A stretch of DNA of 64,000 bases from Bacteroides_D sp963546395 (GTDB taxonomy: Bacteria; Bacteroidota; Bacteroidia; Bacteroidales; CAJPTX01): assembly GCA_963546395.1 (NCBI GenBank), contig CAUUMS010000002.1:62001-126000 (forward strand), written 5' to 3'. Shown piece after piece: positions 7,975 through 16,680 of the stretch. The notes below the pieces were generated by a model that worked only from the letters and a program-made list of their open reading frames with translations, ran no database searches and was not told where the DNA came from. The position numbers were made by a program, and so were the translations under genes. Position 1 is the first letter of the stretch, and every line of letters starts with the position of its first letter.

Positions 7975-10079
7975 TGGACGTGAAAATGGACAGCTTTAGG
8001 CAGAAGTTCGTTGAGGAGGCCGCAGATCTCATCGAAAGCCTAGAGAAGACGGTGCTCGAGCTCGAGGAGAGCCCGAGCGATGCGGATATCGTGCAGCGCG
8101 TCTTCCGCATTATGCACACGCTCAAGGGGAACAGCAGCATGTTCGGCTTTGAGCAGATCGACCGCTTCACGCACCAGATGGAGACCATCTACGACCTAGT
8201 GCGCAGTGGCGACCGTGAAGTCAGCAAGGCGATCCTGGATGTCACCCTGCGCTCTGTGGATCACCTCAAGCGTCTGCTGGAGGAGGCCGGCGTGGAGAGC
8301 GTCCAGCTCATGCGTGAGCAAGATGAGCTGGTGGCCCTGATGGATGGCATCATAGAGGGCCGAGAGGATGGGGAACAGGGTGCTGACGCTGTGCCAGCTG
8401 AAGAGCCTCAGGAGAAGGCCGAGGCTAGTGCGGATGGGTTTGAAACCTTCTACATTCGCTATGCACCAGTCTCCGACATTTTCAATAATGGGACGAATCC
8501 GCTCTACCAGGTGGACGAGGTGTATGCGTTGGGGCCATGCCGGGTGAAGGTGAACATGGAGCGGGTACCCTCTCTGGAAACCATGGAGCCGTCCTACTGC
8601 TACACATCGTGGGAGATCGTGCTGGCTACGCAGCAGGGGCGCAATGCCATCGACGATGTGTTCATCTTCGTAGAGGGTGAATCAGATCTGGAAATCCAGC
8701 GTCTCGAGTCGGGCAATCTGCTACAGAATGAGACCTTTGTGAGCGACCTTGATGCACTCTGGGATGGCCGGCCTGGCACAATCGGGGTGGAAGAGCTGCG
8801 CCATATTGTGCCTGAGGCGGTAGTGGTGCCCGAGCGCAAGAAGGAGGGCCTTAATAGGGGAGAGGTGAAAGACGTGGCCATATCGTCGATCCGTGTGGCC
8901 TCGGAGAAGCTCGACGAGCTGATGAATCTCGTCTCCGAGCTCGTGACCACGCAGGCGCGCCTCACCCTGTTCGCCGAGAAGAGCAATCTGCCCGGGCTCG
9001 TGAGCATCTCGGAGAATGTGCAGAAGCTCAGCCGACAGCTCCGCGACATTGCCTTCAGCATTGTCCTGATCCCGATAGACAATCTGATTACCCGCTTCCA
9101 CCGTCTGGTGCGCGACCTCTCGAAGGGCCTCAACAAGGATGTCCGCTTCGTGACGGAGGGCTCCGACACAGAGCTTGACAAGACGATCATTGAGGGGCTG
9201 GCCGATCCGCTGCTGCATATCCTGCGCAATAGCCTGGATCACGGCATAGAGGATGCGGAGACCCGCGAGCGAGCCGGGAAACCACGCCAGGGTACGATTT
9301 TGCTCAAGGCCTTCTACTCCGGCACTAACGTCATGATACAGGTTTCCGACGACGGGGCTGGTATCGATTCCAAGGCGGTACACGCTAAGGCGGTGGAGAA
9401 GGGAATTATCGCAGCCGATCGGAAGCTCTCCAAGCGTGAGTGCCTCGATATGATATTCACGCCTGGTTTTAGCACCTCGAAGGTCGTCACCGACGTTTCC
9501 GGGCGCGGCGTGGGTATGGACGTGGTGAAGCGTAAGATCGCCGAGCTACGTGGTGAGGTGGAGATAGACTCCGAGAAGGGTGTGGGCACCACTATCACCA
9601 TCAGGCTGCCTCTCACGCTATCCATCATCGACGGGTTACTCGTTCGGGTGGCCGATACCTCCTACGTGATCCCGCTCTCTGCTGTGGATAAGATCTACGC
9701 CGTTGAGCACCGCAAGGTGGTCAACCAGTTCAATGACGTGGTCGAGCTGGACGGCGTGCAGATCCCCTTCTTCAATCTGCGCGAGGAGTTCGAGCTCGCA
9801 GAGTTCACGGGGGAGATGGAGCAGGTGGTCGTAGTACACTTCGAGGAGAAGAAGGTAGGCTTCGTGGTGGACATGGTGGTGGGCGAGTACCAGGCTGTGC
9901 TGAAGCCGCTCGGCACGCATTACAAGAACCAGGACATGATATCGGGTGCCACCATCCTGGGCGATGGCACGGTGGCCCTAGTGATGGATACGAACCGCAG
10001 CATCAAGTACTTCACCAAGCACGAGGAGTTTACACTTGGTGCCGAGAGCGGGACGAACGACGATAACAAGCAAAAGTAA
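7974..10079 (+). CDS. cheA: Chemotaxis histidine kinase CheA
   Basis: 701 residues. The N-terminal HPt domain has the phosphorylated His48 in IMHTLKGNSSMFGF. A ferredoxin-like P2-type region follows at about 148-250. The dimerisation helices start near 305 (SIRVASEKLDELMNLVSELV). The ATPase domain has the N box HILRNSLDHGIED, the G1 box VSDDGAGID and SGRGVGMDVV. A C-terminal CheW-like domain starts near 550. All catalytic boxes are present, so an active kinase is expected. An in-frame ATG at 7986 is an alternative start. Confidence 0.95.
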   Translation: MDVKMDSFRQKFVEEAADLIESLEKTVLELEESPSDADIVQRVFRIMHTLKGNSSMFGFEQIDRFTHQMETIYDLVRSGDREVSKAILDVTLRSVDHLKRLLEEAGVESVQLMREQDELVALMDGIIEGREDGEQGADAVPAEEPQEKAEASADGFETFYIRYAPVSDIFNNGTNPLYQVDEVYALGPCRVKVNMERVPSLETMEPSYCYTSWEIVLATQQGRNAIDDVFIFVEGESDLEIQRLESGNLLQNETFVSDLDALWDGRPGTIGVEELRHIVPEAVVVPERKKEGLNRGEVKDVAISSIRVASEKLDELMNLVSELVTTQARLTLFAEKSNLPGLVSISENVQKLSRQLRDIAFSIVLIPIDNLITRFHRLVRDLSKGLNKDVRFVTEGSDTELDKTIIEGLADPLLHILRNSLDHGIEDAETRERAGKPRQGTILLKAFYSGTNVMIQVSDDGAGIDSKAVHAKAVEKGIIAADRKLSKRECLDMIFTPGFSTSKVVTDVSGRGVGMDVVKRKIAELRGEVEIDSEKGVGTTITIRLPLTLSIIDGLLVRVADTSYVIPLSAVDKIYAVEHRKVVNQFNDVVELDGVQIPFFNLREEFELAEFTGEMEQVVVVHFEEKKVGFVVDMVVGEYQAVLKPLGTHYKNQDMISGATILGDGTVALVMDTNRSIKYFTKHEEFTLGAESGTNDDNKQK

Positions 10080-10091
10080 CAAGGCAAGGCC

Positions 10092-10625
10092 ATGAATGAG
10101 CATAAAGGCGAGGGGATGTCAAAGATCAATTCCTATCTCACATTCAAGCTCGGCGAGGAGAAATTTGCAGCCCATGTGAGCAAGGTGCTAAACATCCTCG
10201 AGATGACTCGCATCACGGAGGTACCCAAGTCGCCCGACTACATGACAGGGGTTATCAACCTTCGGGGCTCGGTGCTCCCTGTGGTAGACACGCGCATCAA
10301 GTTCGGCATGACACCCACCGAGTTCACCCCCAACACGTGTATCGTGGTGATGGACATTGACCTCGAGGGGGAATCAGTTTACGTGGGGGCCCTGGTGGAC
10401 GCTGTGCAGGCTGTCATCGAGATCGAGGATCAGGATATTCTGCCGCCTCCCTCTCTGGGCACCAAGTACCGCTCGGAGTTCATCGTGGGGGTGGCCAATG
10501 TCAATGACAGCTTCGTCATGATACTGAACATGGACGAGGTCTTTAGCACCGAGGAGATCGTGAGCATCCACGAGCACACGGTGGAGGCCCCAGAGGCGCA
10601 GGAGTCGGAGAACTCGCAGGAGTAA
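10092..10625 (+). CDS. cheW: Coupling protein CheW
   Basis: 177 residues. The CheW fold is seen from YLTFKLGEEKFAAHVSKVL through the hallmark GVINLRGSVLPVVDTRIKFG and YVGALVDAVQAVIEIED. The C-terminal tail is acidic. It would bridge CheA to a receptor, but no classical receptor is encoded here. The start may instead be the ATG at 10116, which is preceded by a purine-rich GAGGGG. It lies 12 bases after cheA. Confidence 0.92.
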   Translation: MNEHKGEGMSKINSYLTFKLGEEKFAAHVSKVLNILEMTRITEVPKSPDYMTGVINLRGSVLPVVDTRIKFGMTPTEFTPNTCIVVMDIDLEGESVYVGALVDAVQAVIEIEDQDILPPPSLGTKYRSEFIVGVANVNDSFVMILNMDEVFSTEEIVSIHEHTVEAPEAQESENSQE

Positions 10626-10688
10626 TCATTCGTTACCACATCCAGAGGCTGCCAGGTGTAGTGCCCGTGGCAGTAAACGAGAAGAAGC

Positions 10689-11558
10689 ATGGCAGACACA
10701 GAGCTTCCGTACGCCGAGCTCCACAATAGCTACCGGGTTGAGCTTGGCGATAGGGACTTCGAGCGCTTGAGTCGGTTCATCTATGCCGCCGCTGGGATCA
10801 AGATGCCGCCGGCAAAGAGAATCATGCTCCAGAGCCGCCTGCAAAAGCGCCTGCGTGAGCTCAACATCGCCGACTTCACCACCTACGCCGACTATGTGCT
10901 CAGCGAGCGCGGCCAGCAGGAGGAAATCATCCACATGCTCGATGTGGTCAGCACCAATAAGACCGACTTCTTCCGTGAGCCGGTGCACTTCGACTTCCTG
11001 CGCGATGTCGTGCTGCCCGAGTTCTTTCACGGACAGGATCGGGGTCGCATCAACGTGTGGAGTGCCGGATGCTCTAGCGGCGAAGAGCCATACACCATCG
11101 GCATGGTGATCTCCGATTTCATAGCGGGCCACCCCGGTTGGGATTTTAGCGTCCTGGGCACCGACCTGAGCACTAAGATCCTGGCTGCTGCCGTCAATGC
11201 GGTGTACAAGGAGGAGCGGGTTGAGGGGATCCCATTGGCCACCAAGCGTAAGTATTTCCTGCGGAGCAAGGATCGCGAAAAGGCCACCGTGCGCATCATC
11301 CCCGAGCTGCGACGGCATATGCACTTCCAACGGCTGAACTTCATGGATCCCAGTTACACCATTCACGAGATGTTCGACGTGGTGTTCTGCCGCAACGTGC
11401 TGATCTACTTCGATCGGGCCACGCAGGAGGCCGTCATCCGCAAGCTGTGCACCAAGCTCAAGCCGAATGGCTACTTCTTCCTGGGCCACTCGGAGTCCAT
11501 TATGAACATGAATCTACCCCTGGCGCCCATCAAGCCAACCATTTTCCGCAAGAAGTAA
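10689..11558 (+). CDS. cheR: Chemoreceptor glutamate methyltransferase CheR
   Basis: 289 residues. The N-terminal helical domain (FERLSRFIYAAAGIKMP) is followed by the SAM-dependent methyltransferase domain, with TNKTDFFREPVHF, the SAM loop WSAGCSSGEEPYTIGM, the acidic DLSTKIL turn and DVVFCRNVLIYFD. All the usual catalytic landmarks are present, so this copy is expected to be active. The protein it methylates is not obvious. It begins 63 bases after cheW. Confidence 0.93.
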   Translation: MADTELPYAELHNSYRVELGDRDFERLSRFIYAAAGIKMPPAKRIMLQSRLQKRLRELNIADFTTYADYVLSERGQQEEIIHMLDVVSTNKTDFFREPVHFDFLRDVVLPEFFHGQDRGRINVWSAGCSSGEEPYTIGMVISDFIAGHPGWDFSVLGTDLSTKILAAAVNAVYKEERVEGIPLATKRKYFLRSKDREKATVRIIPELRRHMHFQRLNFMDPSYTIHEMFDVVFCRNVLIYFDRATQEAVIRKLCTKLKPNGYFFLGHSESIMNMNLPLAPIKPTIFRKK

Positions 11559-11566
11559 ACGGACAC

Positions 11567-12520
11567 ATGAAACGCGAGGAGTCGAACATTGCACCGTCCA
11601 CGGCCGAGTGCCCCCGGCACGCCGCCCTCTCCGATGCTGAGCTGCTCGAAGAGCTACGTCGCCGCATCATGCGCGCCAACCAGACGGTGGAGGAGCTCAC
11701 GAGCCTGAATGAGGAGCTGCGCATTGTCAACAAGAAGCTCGAGGAATCCGAGGAGCTCAAGAGCCACTTCATCAGCAATATCACCAACGAGATCATCAAT
11801 CCCTTCACCTCTATACTGGGCCTGTCCAGGGCGATACTGAGTGTCGATAAGGAGTCGTGGAAGAAGGTAATCTCCATGGTGGCCCTGATACACGCCGAGG
11901 CCTTCAGCCTCGACTTTCAGTTCCGTAACATCTTCTTCGCGGCCAAGCTCGAGGCCGGTGAGGCTCGCCCGGAGGTGTTGAACTCGAACATTCGTGCCCT
12001 CGTAGAGGGGGTCGTGGAGAGCTTTCGCTTCGAGTTGCGCAAGAAACGCCTCAACCTCTCGGTGGTCGACAGCTTGCCTGGCAGGCCACAGGACGCCGAG
12101 CCCTTCATGTTCAAGAGCGATCCAGCCTACATCAAGCTGATACTGGCCAATCTGCTCAGCAATGCGGTCAACTTCAGCTATGAGGGAGGCGACATCGAGA
12201 TCGCCTGTGCCTTGCGTGATAACAGGCTCGTGCTCAGGGTGCGCGACTACGGCACAGGCATTGCCCCTGAGCAGCTCAGCTCCATCTTCGATCGCTTTAA
12301 GCGGGGTGACAACGGCATCAACTCCGTCAACCGTGGCCATGGCCTCGGCCTCTCTGTGAGCAAGGCCGTCATCGATTTGCTCGAGGGCCAAATCACCGTG
12401 GAGAGCGAGCCGGGAGTAGGATCCGTCTTCGAGATCCAGATCCCCGAGGCCACTACCCCCGTGGAGGGATTTGCCTCCGAGGCCAATGAGATATTCTTCG
12501 ATGATGAAGAGATATTCTGA
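11567..12520 (+). CDS. Histidine-kinase-like protein with His-to-Asn replacement
   Basis: 317 residues from the ATG at 11567, 8 bases after cheR. An N-terminal coiled coil (about 25-65) leads into a dimerisation helix reading FISNITNEIINPF. Where typical kinases have SHEIRTP, the phospho-acceptor His is Asn74 (codon 11786-11788). The ATPase domain looks intact: N box LILANLLSNAVNFS, G1 VRDYGTGI, F box FDRFKRGD, G2 GHGLGLSVS. There is no sensor or receiver domain. It is either an ATP-binding pseudokinase that regulates CheA, or a kinase acting on another protein. The stop overlaps the cheD start (TGATG). Confidence 0.85.
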   Translation: MKREESNIAPSTAECPRHAALSDAELLEELRRRIMRANQTVEELTSLNEELRIVNKKLEESEELKSHFISNITNEIINPFTSILGLSRAILSVDKESWKKVISMVALIHAEAFSLDFQFRNIFFAAKLEAGEARPEVLNSNIRALVEGVVESFRFELRKKRLNLSVVDSLPGRPQDAEPFMFKSDPAYIKLILANLLSNAVNFSYEGGDIEIACALRDNRLVLRVRDYGTGIAPEQLSSIFDRFKRGDNGINSVNRGHGLGLSVSKAVIDLLEGQITVESEPGVGSVFEIQIPEATTPVEGFASEANEIFFDDEEIF

Positions 12521-12993
12521 TGGTGGCCATGGCGACACGAGAGACGCACTTCCTCTACCCTGCTGCGCTCTTTGCGAGCCCAACACCCGTCACGGTATCC
12601 ACCATACTGGGCTCATGCGTGGCCGTATGCCTATTCGATAAAGAGCGAGGCATCGGGGGTATTAATCACTACATGCTCCCATTCTGGAACGGGCAGGGGC
12701 TAGCTAGCCCCAAGTACGGGAACATCGCCATCGAGAAGCTCCTCGAGAAGATGCTCTCGCTCGGTTGCCGCAAGGAGAACCTCGTAGCCAAGGTCTTCGG
12801 TGGGGGCGAGGTCATCGAGACGCACTCCCAGTTCCATATCGGGGCGCGCAACATTGAGCTGGCCACCACCACGCTCCGTGAGCTTGGCATCCCCCTGGTG
12901 GCGCGCAGCGTGGGGGGCCCCAACGGGCGTAAGCTCGAGTTCGACACCGAAACAGGAGCCGTGAGGCAGCGGCTGATCCAGAAAACTATTTAG
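12520..12993 (+). CDS. cheD: Chemoreceptor glutamine deamidase CheD
   Basis: 157 residues from the ATG overlapping the previous stop; an ATG at 12529 is possible. The CheD catalytic centre is visible: Cys33 in STILGSCVAVCLFD and His50 in GGINHYMLP, then KVFGGGEVI and the C-terminal VGGPNGRKLEFDTETG. CheD deamidates glutamine at receptor methylation sites and can interact with CheC. Its presence implies a modifiable receptor somewhere in the genome or an unusual substrate. Confidence 0.93.
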   Translation: MVAMATRETHFLYPAALFASPTPVTVSTILGSCVAVCLFDKERGIGGINHYMLPFWNGQGLASPKYGNIAIEKLLEKMLSLGCRKENLVAKVFGGGEVIETHSQFHIGARNIELATTTLRELGIPLVARSVGGPNGRKLEFDTETGAVRQRLIQKTI

Positions 12994-13015
12994 CAAGCGA
13001 GAGCGATCCTAGGTC

Positions 13016-14098
13016 ATGCGTAAGTTCAGGGTACTCATTGTGGACGATTCGGCGCTGGTGCGCCAGAGCCTTAGCGACATCATAGCCTCCGATCCCCAGC
13101 TCGAGGTGATGGGGACGGCTGCCGACCCCTTCTTTGCCGCTAAGAAGATCGCCCAGGAGGTGCCCGATGTCATCACCCTCGACGTGGAGATGCCGAGGAT
13201 GGACGGCCTCACATTCCTGCGCAAGATCATGAGCCAGCATCCTATGCCCGTGGTCATCATCTCCAGCCTGACGGAGCGAGGTACGCAGACAGGTATGCGC
13301 GCCCTAGAGCTAGGGGCTGTGGAGATCATCACCAAGCCGAACATGGATGCCCGGCGGTTCATTGAGGAGTCGCGCATTAAGATCTGCGATACCATCAAGG
13401 CTGCGGCGCACGCCCGGATCCGTCGGTACACCGGGGCTAGCGAGGCGCACCAGATGCCCCACCAAGTACCCCCGAAGTATACGGCCGATGCCATCTTGCC
13501 CGCAGCCGAGGGGCGCCTCAGCATGATTAAGACCACCGAGGTTGTTATTGCCGTGGGTGCCTCCACGGGGGGTACCGAGGCCCTCACCAAGTTCCTAAAG
13601 GCGATGCCCGTCGATTGCCCCGGCATTGCCATCGTGCAGCACATGCCCGAGAAATTCACCTCATCCTTTGCCAAGCGTCTGAACGAGCTTTGCAGCATCA
13701 ACGTCAAGGAGGCGGAGAACGGCGATGCCATCCTGCGTGGCCATGCGCTCATTGCCCCGGGCAACTACCACATGCTGCTGAAGCGTTCTGGGGCCAAGTA
13801 CTACGTTGAGGTCAAAGAGGGGCCGCTCGTGAATCGTCACCGTCCGTCGGTCGACGTGCTATTCCGCAGCACGGCTCGTTACGCTGGGGCGAATGCCCTG
13901 GGAGTCATCATGACAGGCATGGGTGACGACGGGGCCCGGGGCCTACTGGAGATGAAACAGGCTGGGGCCAAAACCATTGCGCAGAGCGAGGAGTCGTGCG
14001 TAGTCTTCGGCATGCCCAAGGAGGCCATCAAGCTGGGGGCCGCCGATCAAATTCTACCTCTCGAGCAGATAGCTCCCGCCCTTCTCAAGCTAGCTTAG
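13016..14098 (+). CDS. cheB: Chemotaxis response regulator / protein-glutamate methylesterase CheB
   Basis: 360 residues. The N-terminal receiver has Asp56 as phospho-acceptor in DVITLDVEMPRMDG. After a linker, the methylesterase domain (about 172-360) shows the catalytic Ser183 in VGASTGGTEAL, His in VQHMPEKFTSSFA and Asp in MTGMGDDGARGL. This is a full-length, apparently functional CheB. It is the last gene of the operon and is followed within 30 bases by a hairpin terminator. Confidence 0.95.
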   Translation: MRKFRVLIVDDSALVRQSLSDIIASDPQLEVMGTAADPFFAAKKIAQEVPDVITLDVEMPRMDGLTFLRKIMSQHPMPVVIISSLTERGTQTGMRALELGAVEIITKPNMDARRFIEESRIKICDTIKAAAHARIRRYTGASEAHQMPHQVPPKYTADAILPAAEGRLSMIKTTEVVIAVGASTGGTEALTKFLKAMPVDCPGIAIVQHMPEKFTSSFAKRLNELCSINVKEAENGDAILRGHALIAPGNYHMLLKRSGAKYYVEVKEGPLVNRHRPSVDVLFRSTARYAGANALGVIMTGMGDDGARGLLEMKQAGAKTIAQSEESCVVFGMPKEAIKLGAADQILPLEQIAPALLKLA

Positions 14099-14125
14099 CA
14101 CTGGGTGCCCAGCGCACCAGATGAC

Positions 14126-14163
14126 AGGGGGAATCCGCGCAGGCGAGTTCCCCCTCTTTCTTT
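14126..14163 (+). terminator. Rho-independent terminator after cheB
   Basis: Arms AGGGGGAA (14126-14133) and TTCCCCCT (14148-14155) are separated by 14 bases and followed by a T-rich run. It closes the chemosensory operon. Confidence 0.8.
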
Positions 14164-14202
14164 GCCATGGGGAGGCCCCTGAGGGTGTGTGAAACCCGAT
14201 CC

Positions 14203-14835
14203 TTACGGCAGCATCAGCGCAAACCCCACCAGCGCGGGCACGAGTACTGATAGCACGAGCCCATGGTAGATAGACACCACCGCATTTGCCGGGTGTGTGG
14301 CCACCGTGATGAAGGGTAGCACCGTGTCCATGCTTGTAGCTCCAGCTGCGCAGACGGGCGCATAGTCCCCAGCCCAGCGGGCAATCAGCGGAGCGAGTAG
14401 TAGGGCCATCAGCTCGCGGAACACGTTGCTCAGCAGGGCCAGCGCGCCCACCGTGGGGCTATGCTGCTCGCAGATGATGATGCTCGACAGGCTGTAGTAG
14501 CCAAACCCCGCGCCCACGGCCAGCGCATCCTTCACCATCAGGGAGGGTAGTACGCACCAGGCCACGAGGGCCCCGAGGGCGGTGCCTACCACGGTCAGGA
14601 GCGGTAGCAGGAGCAGGTGCGGACGCATGTGGCGCACGCCTTGCAGCGTTTGCCCATCGGCTCCCACCCCAATCCCCACTAGCACCATGAGGACGTAGAG
14701 TACCCAACTGGTAATGCGTCCCTCCAGGAGCCAGGCGGGTAGTTGCTCAGAGGCCCCTAGTGCCACGCCCACGGCGAATACGGCCAGGAAGGAGAGGGTG
14801 CTGATGAGCCCCCTTATGCTCAGACTACCGCCCAT
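14203..14835 (-). CDS. LysO-family lysine exporter, C-terminal subunit
   Basis: 210 residues with about six hydrophobic segments. It fits the main part of the LysO (YbjE, DUF340) L-lysine exporter family: GIGVGADGQTL, the conserved GFGYYSLSSIIICEQ, LSNVFREL and AGATSMDTVLP. In E. coli LysO is one polypeptide. Here the N-terminal membrane segments are a separate 88-residue gene immediately upstream, overlapping by 11 bases; this split arrangement is usual in Bacteroidota. Together they should form one inner-membrane exporter. Confidence 0.85.
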   Translation of the reverse strand: MGGSLSIRGLISTLSFLAVFAVGVALGASEQLPAWLLEGRITSWVLYVLMVLVGIGVGADGQTLQGVRHMRPHLLLLPLLTVVGTALGALVAWCVLPSLMVKDALAVGAGFGYYSLSSIIICEQHSPTVGALALLSNVFRELMALLLAPLIARWAGDYAPVCAAGATSMDTVLPFITVATHPANAVVSIYHGLVLSVLVPALVGFALMLP

Positions 14836-15091
14836 AGCGTCGAGCCAGCAGCCAGGCTAGGAGCACGCTTCCAGCCACTGTGAGAGCTGCGATGACGAGG
14901 GCCTGCCCCCCCAGTGTGGGTAGTGCGGTGCGCACCTCGCCGGAGCTCCCCAGGGCTATTCCCAACGAGAGTAGCAGACCGTACACGGCCACCGTGGTGG
15001 CTATGCTGGCAATGCGTTGTACCCTGGCGTGTCTACGTAGCGGGTAGCCGGCGACAACCCCTAGCGCCATCAGCGCGATTAGGAGCGCCAT
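14825..15091 (-). CDS. LysO-family lysine exporter, N-terminal subunit
   Basis: 88 residues from the ATG at 15091 (MALLIALMALGVVAG). Three hydrophobic helices match the N-terminal part of LysO (GIALGSSGEV, LARRYG at the end). It overlaps the nucleotidyltransferase upstream by 13 bases and the larger LysO gene downstream by 11 bases, so all three are translationally coupled. Longer upstream in-frame starts would run deep into the nucleotidyltransferase gene and are rejected. Confidence 0.8.
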   Translation of the reverse strand: MALLIALMALGVVAGYPLRRHARVQRIASIATTVAVYGLLLSLGIALGSSGEVRTALPTLGGQALVIAALTVAGSVLLAWLLARRYGR

Positions 15092-15999
15092 AGGTGGAGC
15101 GGGTACTCGCCTCGATCCACCAGTGCCTGTAGCTTTGCCTGCACGGCCTCCCGATCGCCAGGGTAGGTAACCCCGCACCATAGGGACGATGTGGGTAGCA
15201 CCTGGCACGTGGCCTGGCCCCCGGCCAGAGCCTCTGACACCACGCTAGGGATGTAGCACTCGGCCGTATCCAGCGGATGCCCCGAGTTGAAGAATCGGCG
15301 AATGTACTGCTCCGTGCGCTCAATGAAATCGGGCGTGAAGCCCCAGCAGTTCATCGATACCGTGTCATTCTCATCCAGCGTCACTGGAGCGTTGCTCGCC
15401 GCGGTGTCCACAATGCGGTCTCCCACCCGTTGAATCTTGGTGTGCTCCTGTATAGAGGTCAGCATGCCCCGCGCATCGGTGCGGCATACCCCGCGCGACA
15501 CGGTACCCTCCTCCGAGAGGGTGCGTCCTAGCTGGTATCCCACCATGCAGTAACAGCCCGCCTCGTGCGATTGTGCGAGGGCTTTCGCCAGCACGCTAAA
15601 GGCGTCTCTCCCGTAGAAGTCGTCGGCATTGATGGCTGCAAATGGCCCATCGATGGCCTCTCGGGCGCACCATATGGCGTGCGCCGTGCCCCACGGCTTG
15701 CGGCGATCTGCCGGGGCGTGGAGCCCCGTTGGCAGCGAGTCCAGCTCCTGGAAGGCTAGCGACACGGGAACATCGCCAGGCAGACGGCTCAGTACGCACG
15801 TGCGAAAATCGTCGGCAATGTCCTGTCGAATCACGAATACCACCCGCCCGAATCCGCCACGCATGGCATCGTACAGGGAGTATTCGAGGATGGTGTTCCC
15901 GCCGGGCCCGATGCCATCGAGCTGTTTCACGCCGCCGTAGCGGCTCCCAAGGCCTGCGGCCAGGATGACGAGTGTGGGTTGTGTTGCTGCCATGCTCAT
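15079..15999 (-). CDS. Sugar-phosphate nucleotidyltransferase family protein
   Basis: 306 residues. The N-terminal Rossmann-like nucleotide-binding loop reads LVILAAGLGSRYGGVKQLDGIG, the signature of NDP-sugar pyrophosphorylases, and the metal-binding Asp pair is in FAAINADDFYG. The sugar and nucleotide specificity cannot be read from the sequence; the protein is shorter than two-domain GlmU/GlgC enzymes. Its coupling to the LysO genes has no evident metabolic reason. An ATG at 15993 is an alternative start. A near-consensus -7 element lies 27 bases upstream. Confidence 0.82.
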   Translation of the reverse strand: MSMAATQPTLVILAAGLGSRYGGVKQLDGIGPGGNTILEYSLYDAMRGGFGRVVFVIRQDIADDFRTCVLSRLPGDVPVSLAFQELDSLPTGLHAPADRRKPWGTAHAIWCAREAIDGPFAAINADDFYGRDAFSVLAKALAQSHEAGCYCMVGYQLGRTLSEEGTVSRGVCRTDARGMLTSIQEHTKIQRVGDRIVDTAASNAPVTLDENDTVSMNCWGFTPDFIERTEQYIRRFFNSGHPLDTAECYIPSVVSEALAGGQATCQVLPTSSLWCGVTYPGDREAVQAKLQALVDRGEYPLHLWRS

Positions 16000-16026
16000 G
16001 CGGGGTCTGTGTGACCCATTCTGCCG

Positions 16027-16034
16027 CGAAGGTA
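16027..16034 (-). promoter_or_regulatory. Near-consensus -7 element for the nucleotidyltransferase/lysO operon
   Basis: TACCTTCG on the minus strand, one mismatch from the TACCTTTG form used elsewhere in this window, 27 bases upstream of the ATG at 15999. Confidence 0.5.
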
Positions 16035-16331
16035 GTGCAACGCGGCCAAGTGCTTAGCCTGTGCCCATTCGCCCCACCAGCCACTTACGCCCTGCCGGGC
16101 TGTCGGCTCCGACTGCCGCAAGTGCCCGAATGCGCCACGGATCATTGCCTGCCGTGCTGCGCTCTCGTCGGGCTTGGGGGTACCCCAGTGACTCTGCGCT
16201 CACTCCCCTGCGGGCGTACGCTCCCCTCTTTTGCGACGGTGGACATCATCACCGTAGCAGCGCGCTGCCCACGCCGACTCTACGCCTGTGTTCGCCCTGC
16301 AAGCTGCTGCGTTAGCGCAGCCGTTCTGTGG

Positions 16332-16352
16332 TTATTTTGTAAAACAGAATAA
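16332..16352. promoter_or_regulatory. AT-rich interrupted palindrome upstream of the second signalling operon
   Basis: Arms TTATTTTGT and ACAGAATAA around a 3-base centre, one mismatch. It lies about 300 bases upstream of the -7 element at 16631. It could be an operator; no regulator can be assigned. Confidence 0.3.
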
Positions 16353-16480
16353 AATTCTTGCAATAATCGCCCCTCTTTGTAAAATGAAAATACGTTTCCC
16401 AAGGTGCAGCTGTTCGGAGTAACGGGGGCCTCTTTGGTGCTATTTCGATACCCGCTTACTCCCTATCTGCTCCGTGGCAA

Positions 16481-16540
16481 CGCCGTACCAACGCCCTATC
16501 AAGTCCGAATTTGGTAGGCCAAAGTGTATTCTTGGTGCCT
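16481..16540. repeat. Dispersed repeat, copy A
   Basis: Positions 16491-16540 match 38051-38100 at 42 of 50 positions without gaps, and the core also occurs near 56006-56030. It is non-coding in all three places and always upstream of a gene start. Confidence 0.6.
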
Positions 16541-16630
16541 ATTTGCCGCGGCGATGCCGGGGTGTTGATGAGCGCGGTGTTTACTTATGCGAGCGCAGCA
16601 TCAACAATGGTTCATGCTGGTAAAAATCGC

Positions 16631-16638
16631 TACCTTTG
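16631..16638 (+). promoter_or_regulatory. -7 element for the second signalling operon
   Basis: TACCTTTG, 42 bases upstream of the ATG at 16681. It is the only promoter-like element I see for the 13-kb operon that follows. Confidence 0.7.
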
Positions 16639-16680
16639 CCCGGGTGATGCTGGCCGTGGGGGCCATTTTGGACTACGGGT

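Larger units (their letters stand above)
16035..16630. other. Long intergenic region without a convincing gene
   Basis: About 600 bases between divergent operons. I see no credible coding sequence or tRNA. It holds an AT-rich interrupted palindrome at 16332-16352 (arms TTATTTTGT and ACAGAATAA, one mismatch) and one copy of a dispersed repeat at 16481-16540. Either could be regulatory for the operon starting at 16681. Confidence 0.6.

Noticed and set aside
11654..12586. Minus-strand open frame opposite the histidine-kinase-like gene
   Set aside because: It is an antisense shadow; the plus strand has clear ATPase boxes and TGATG coupling.
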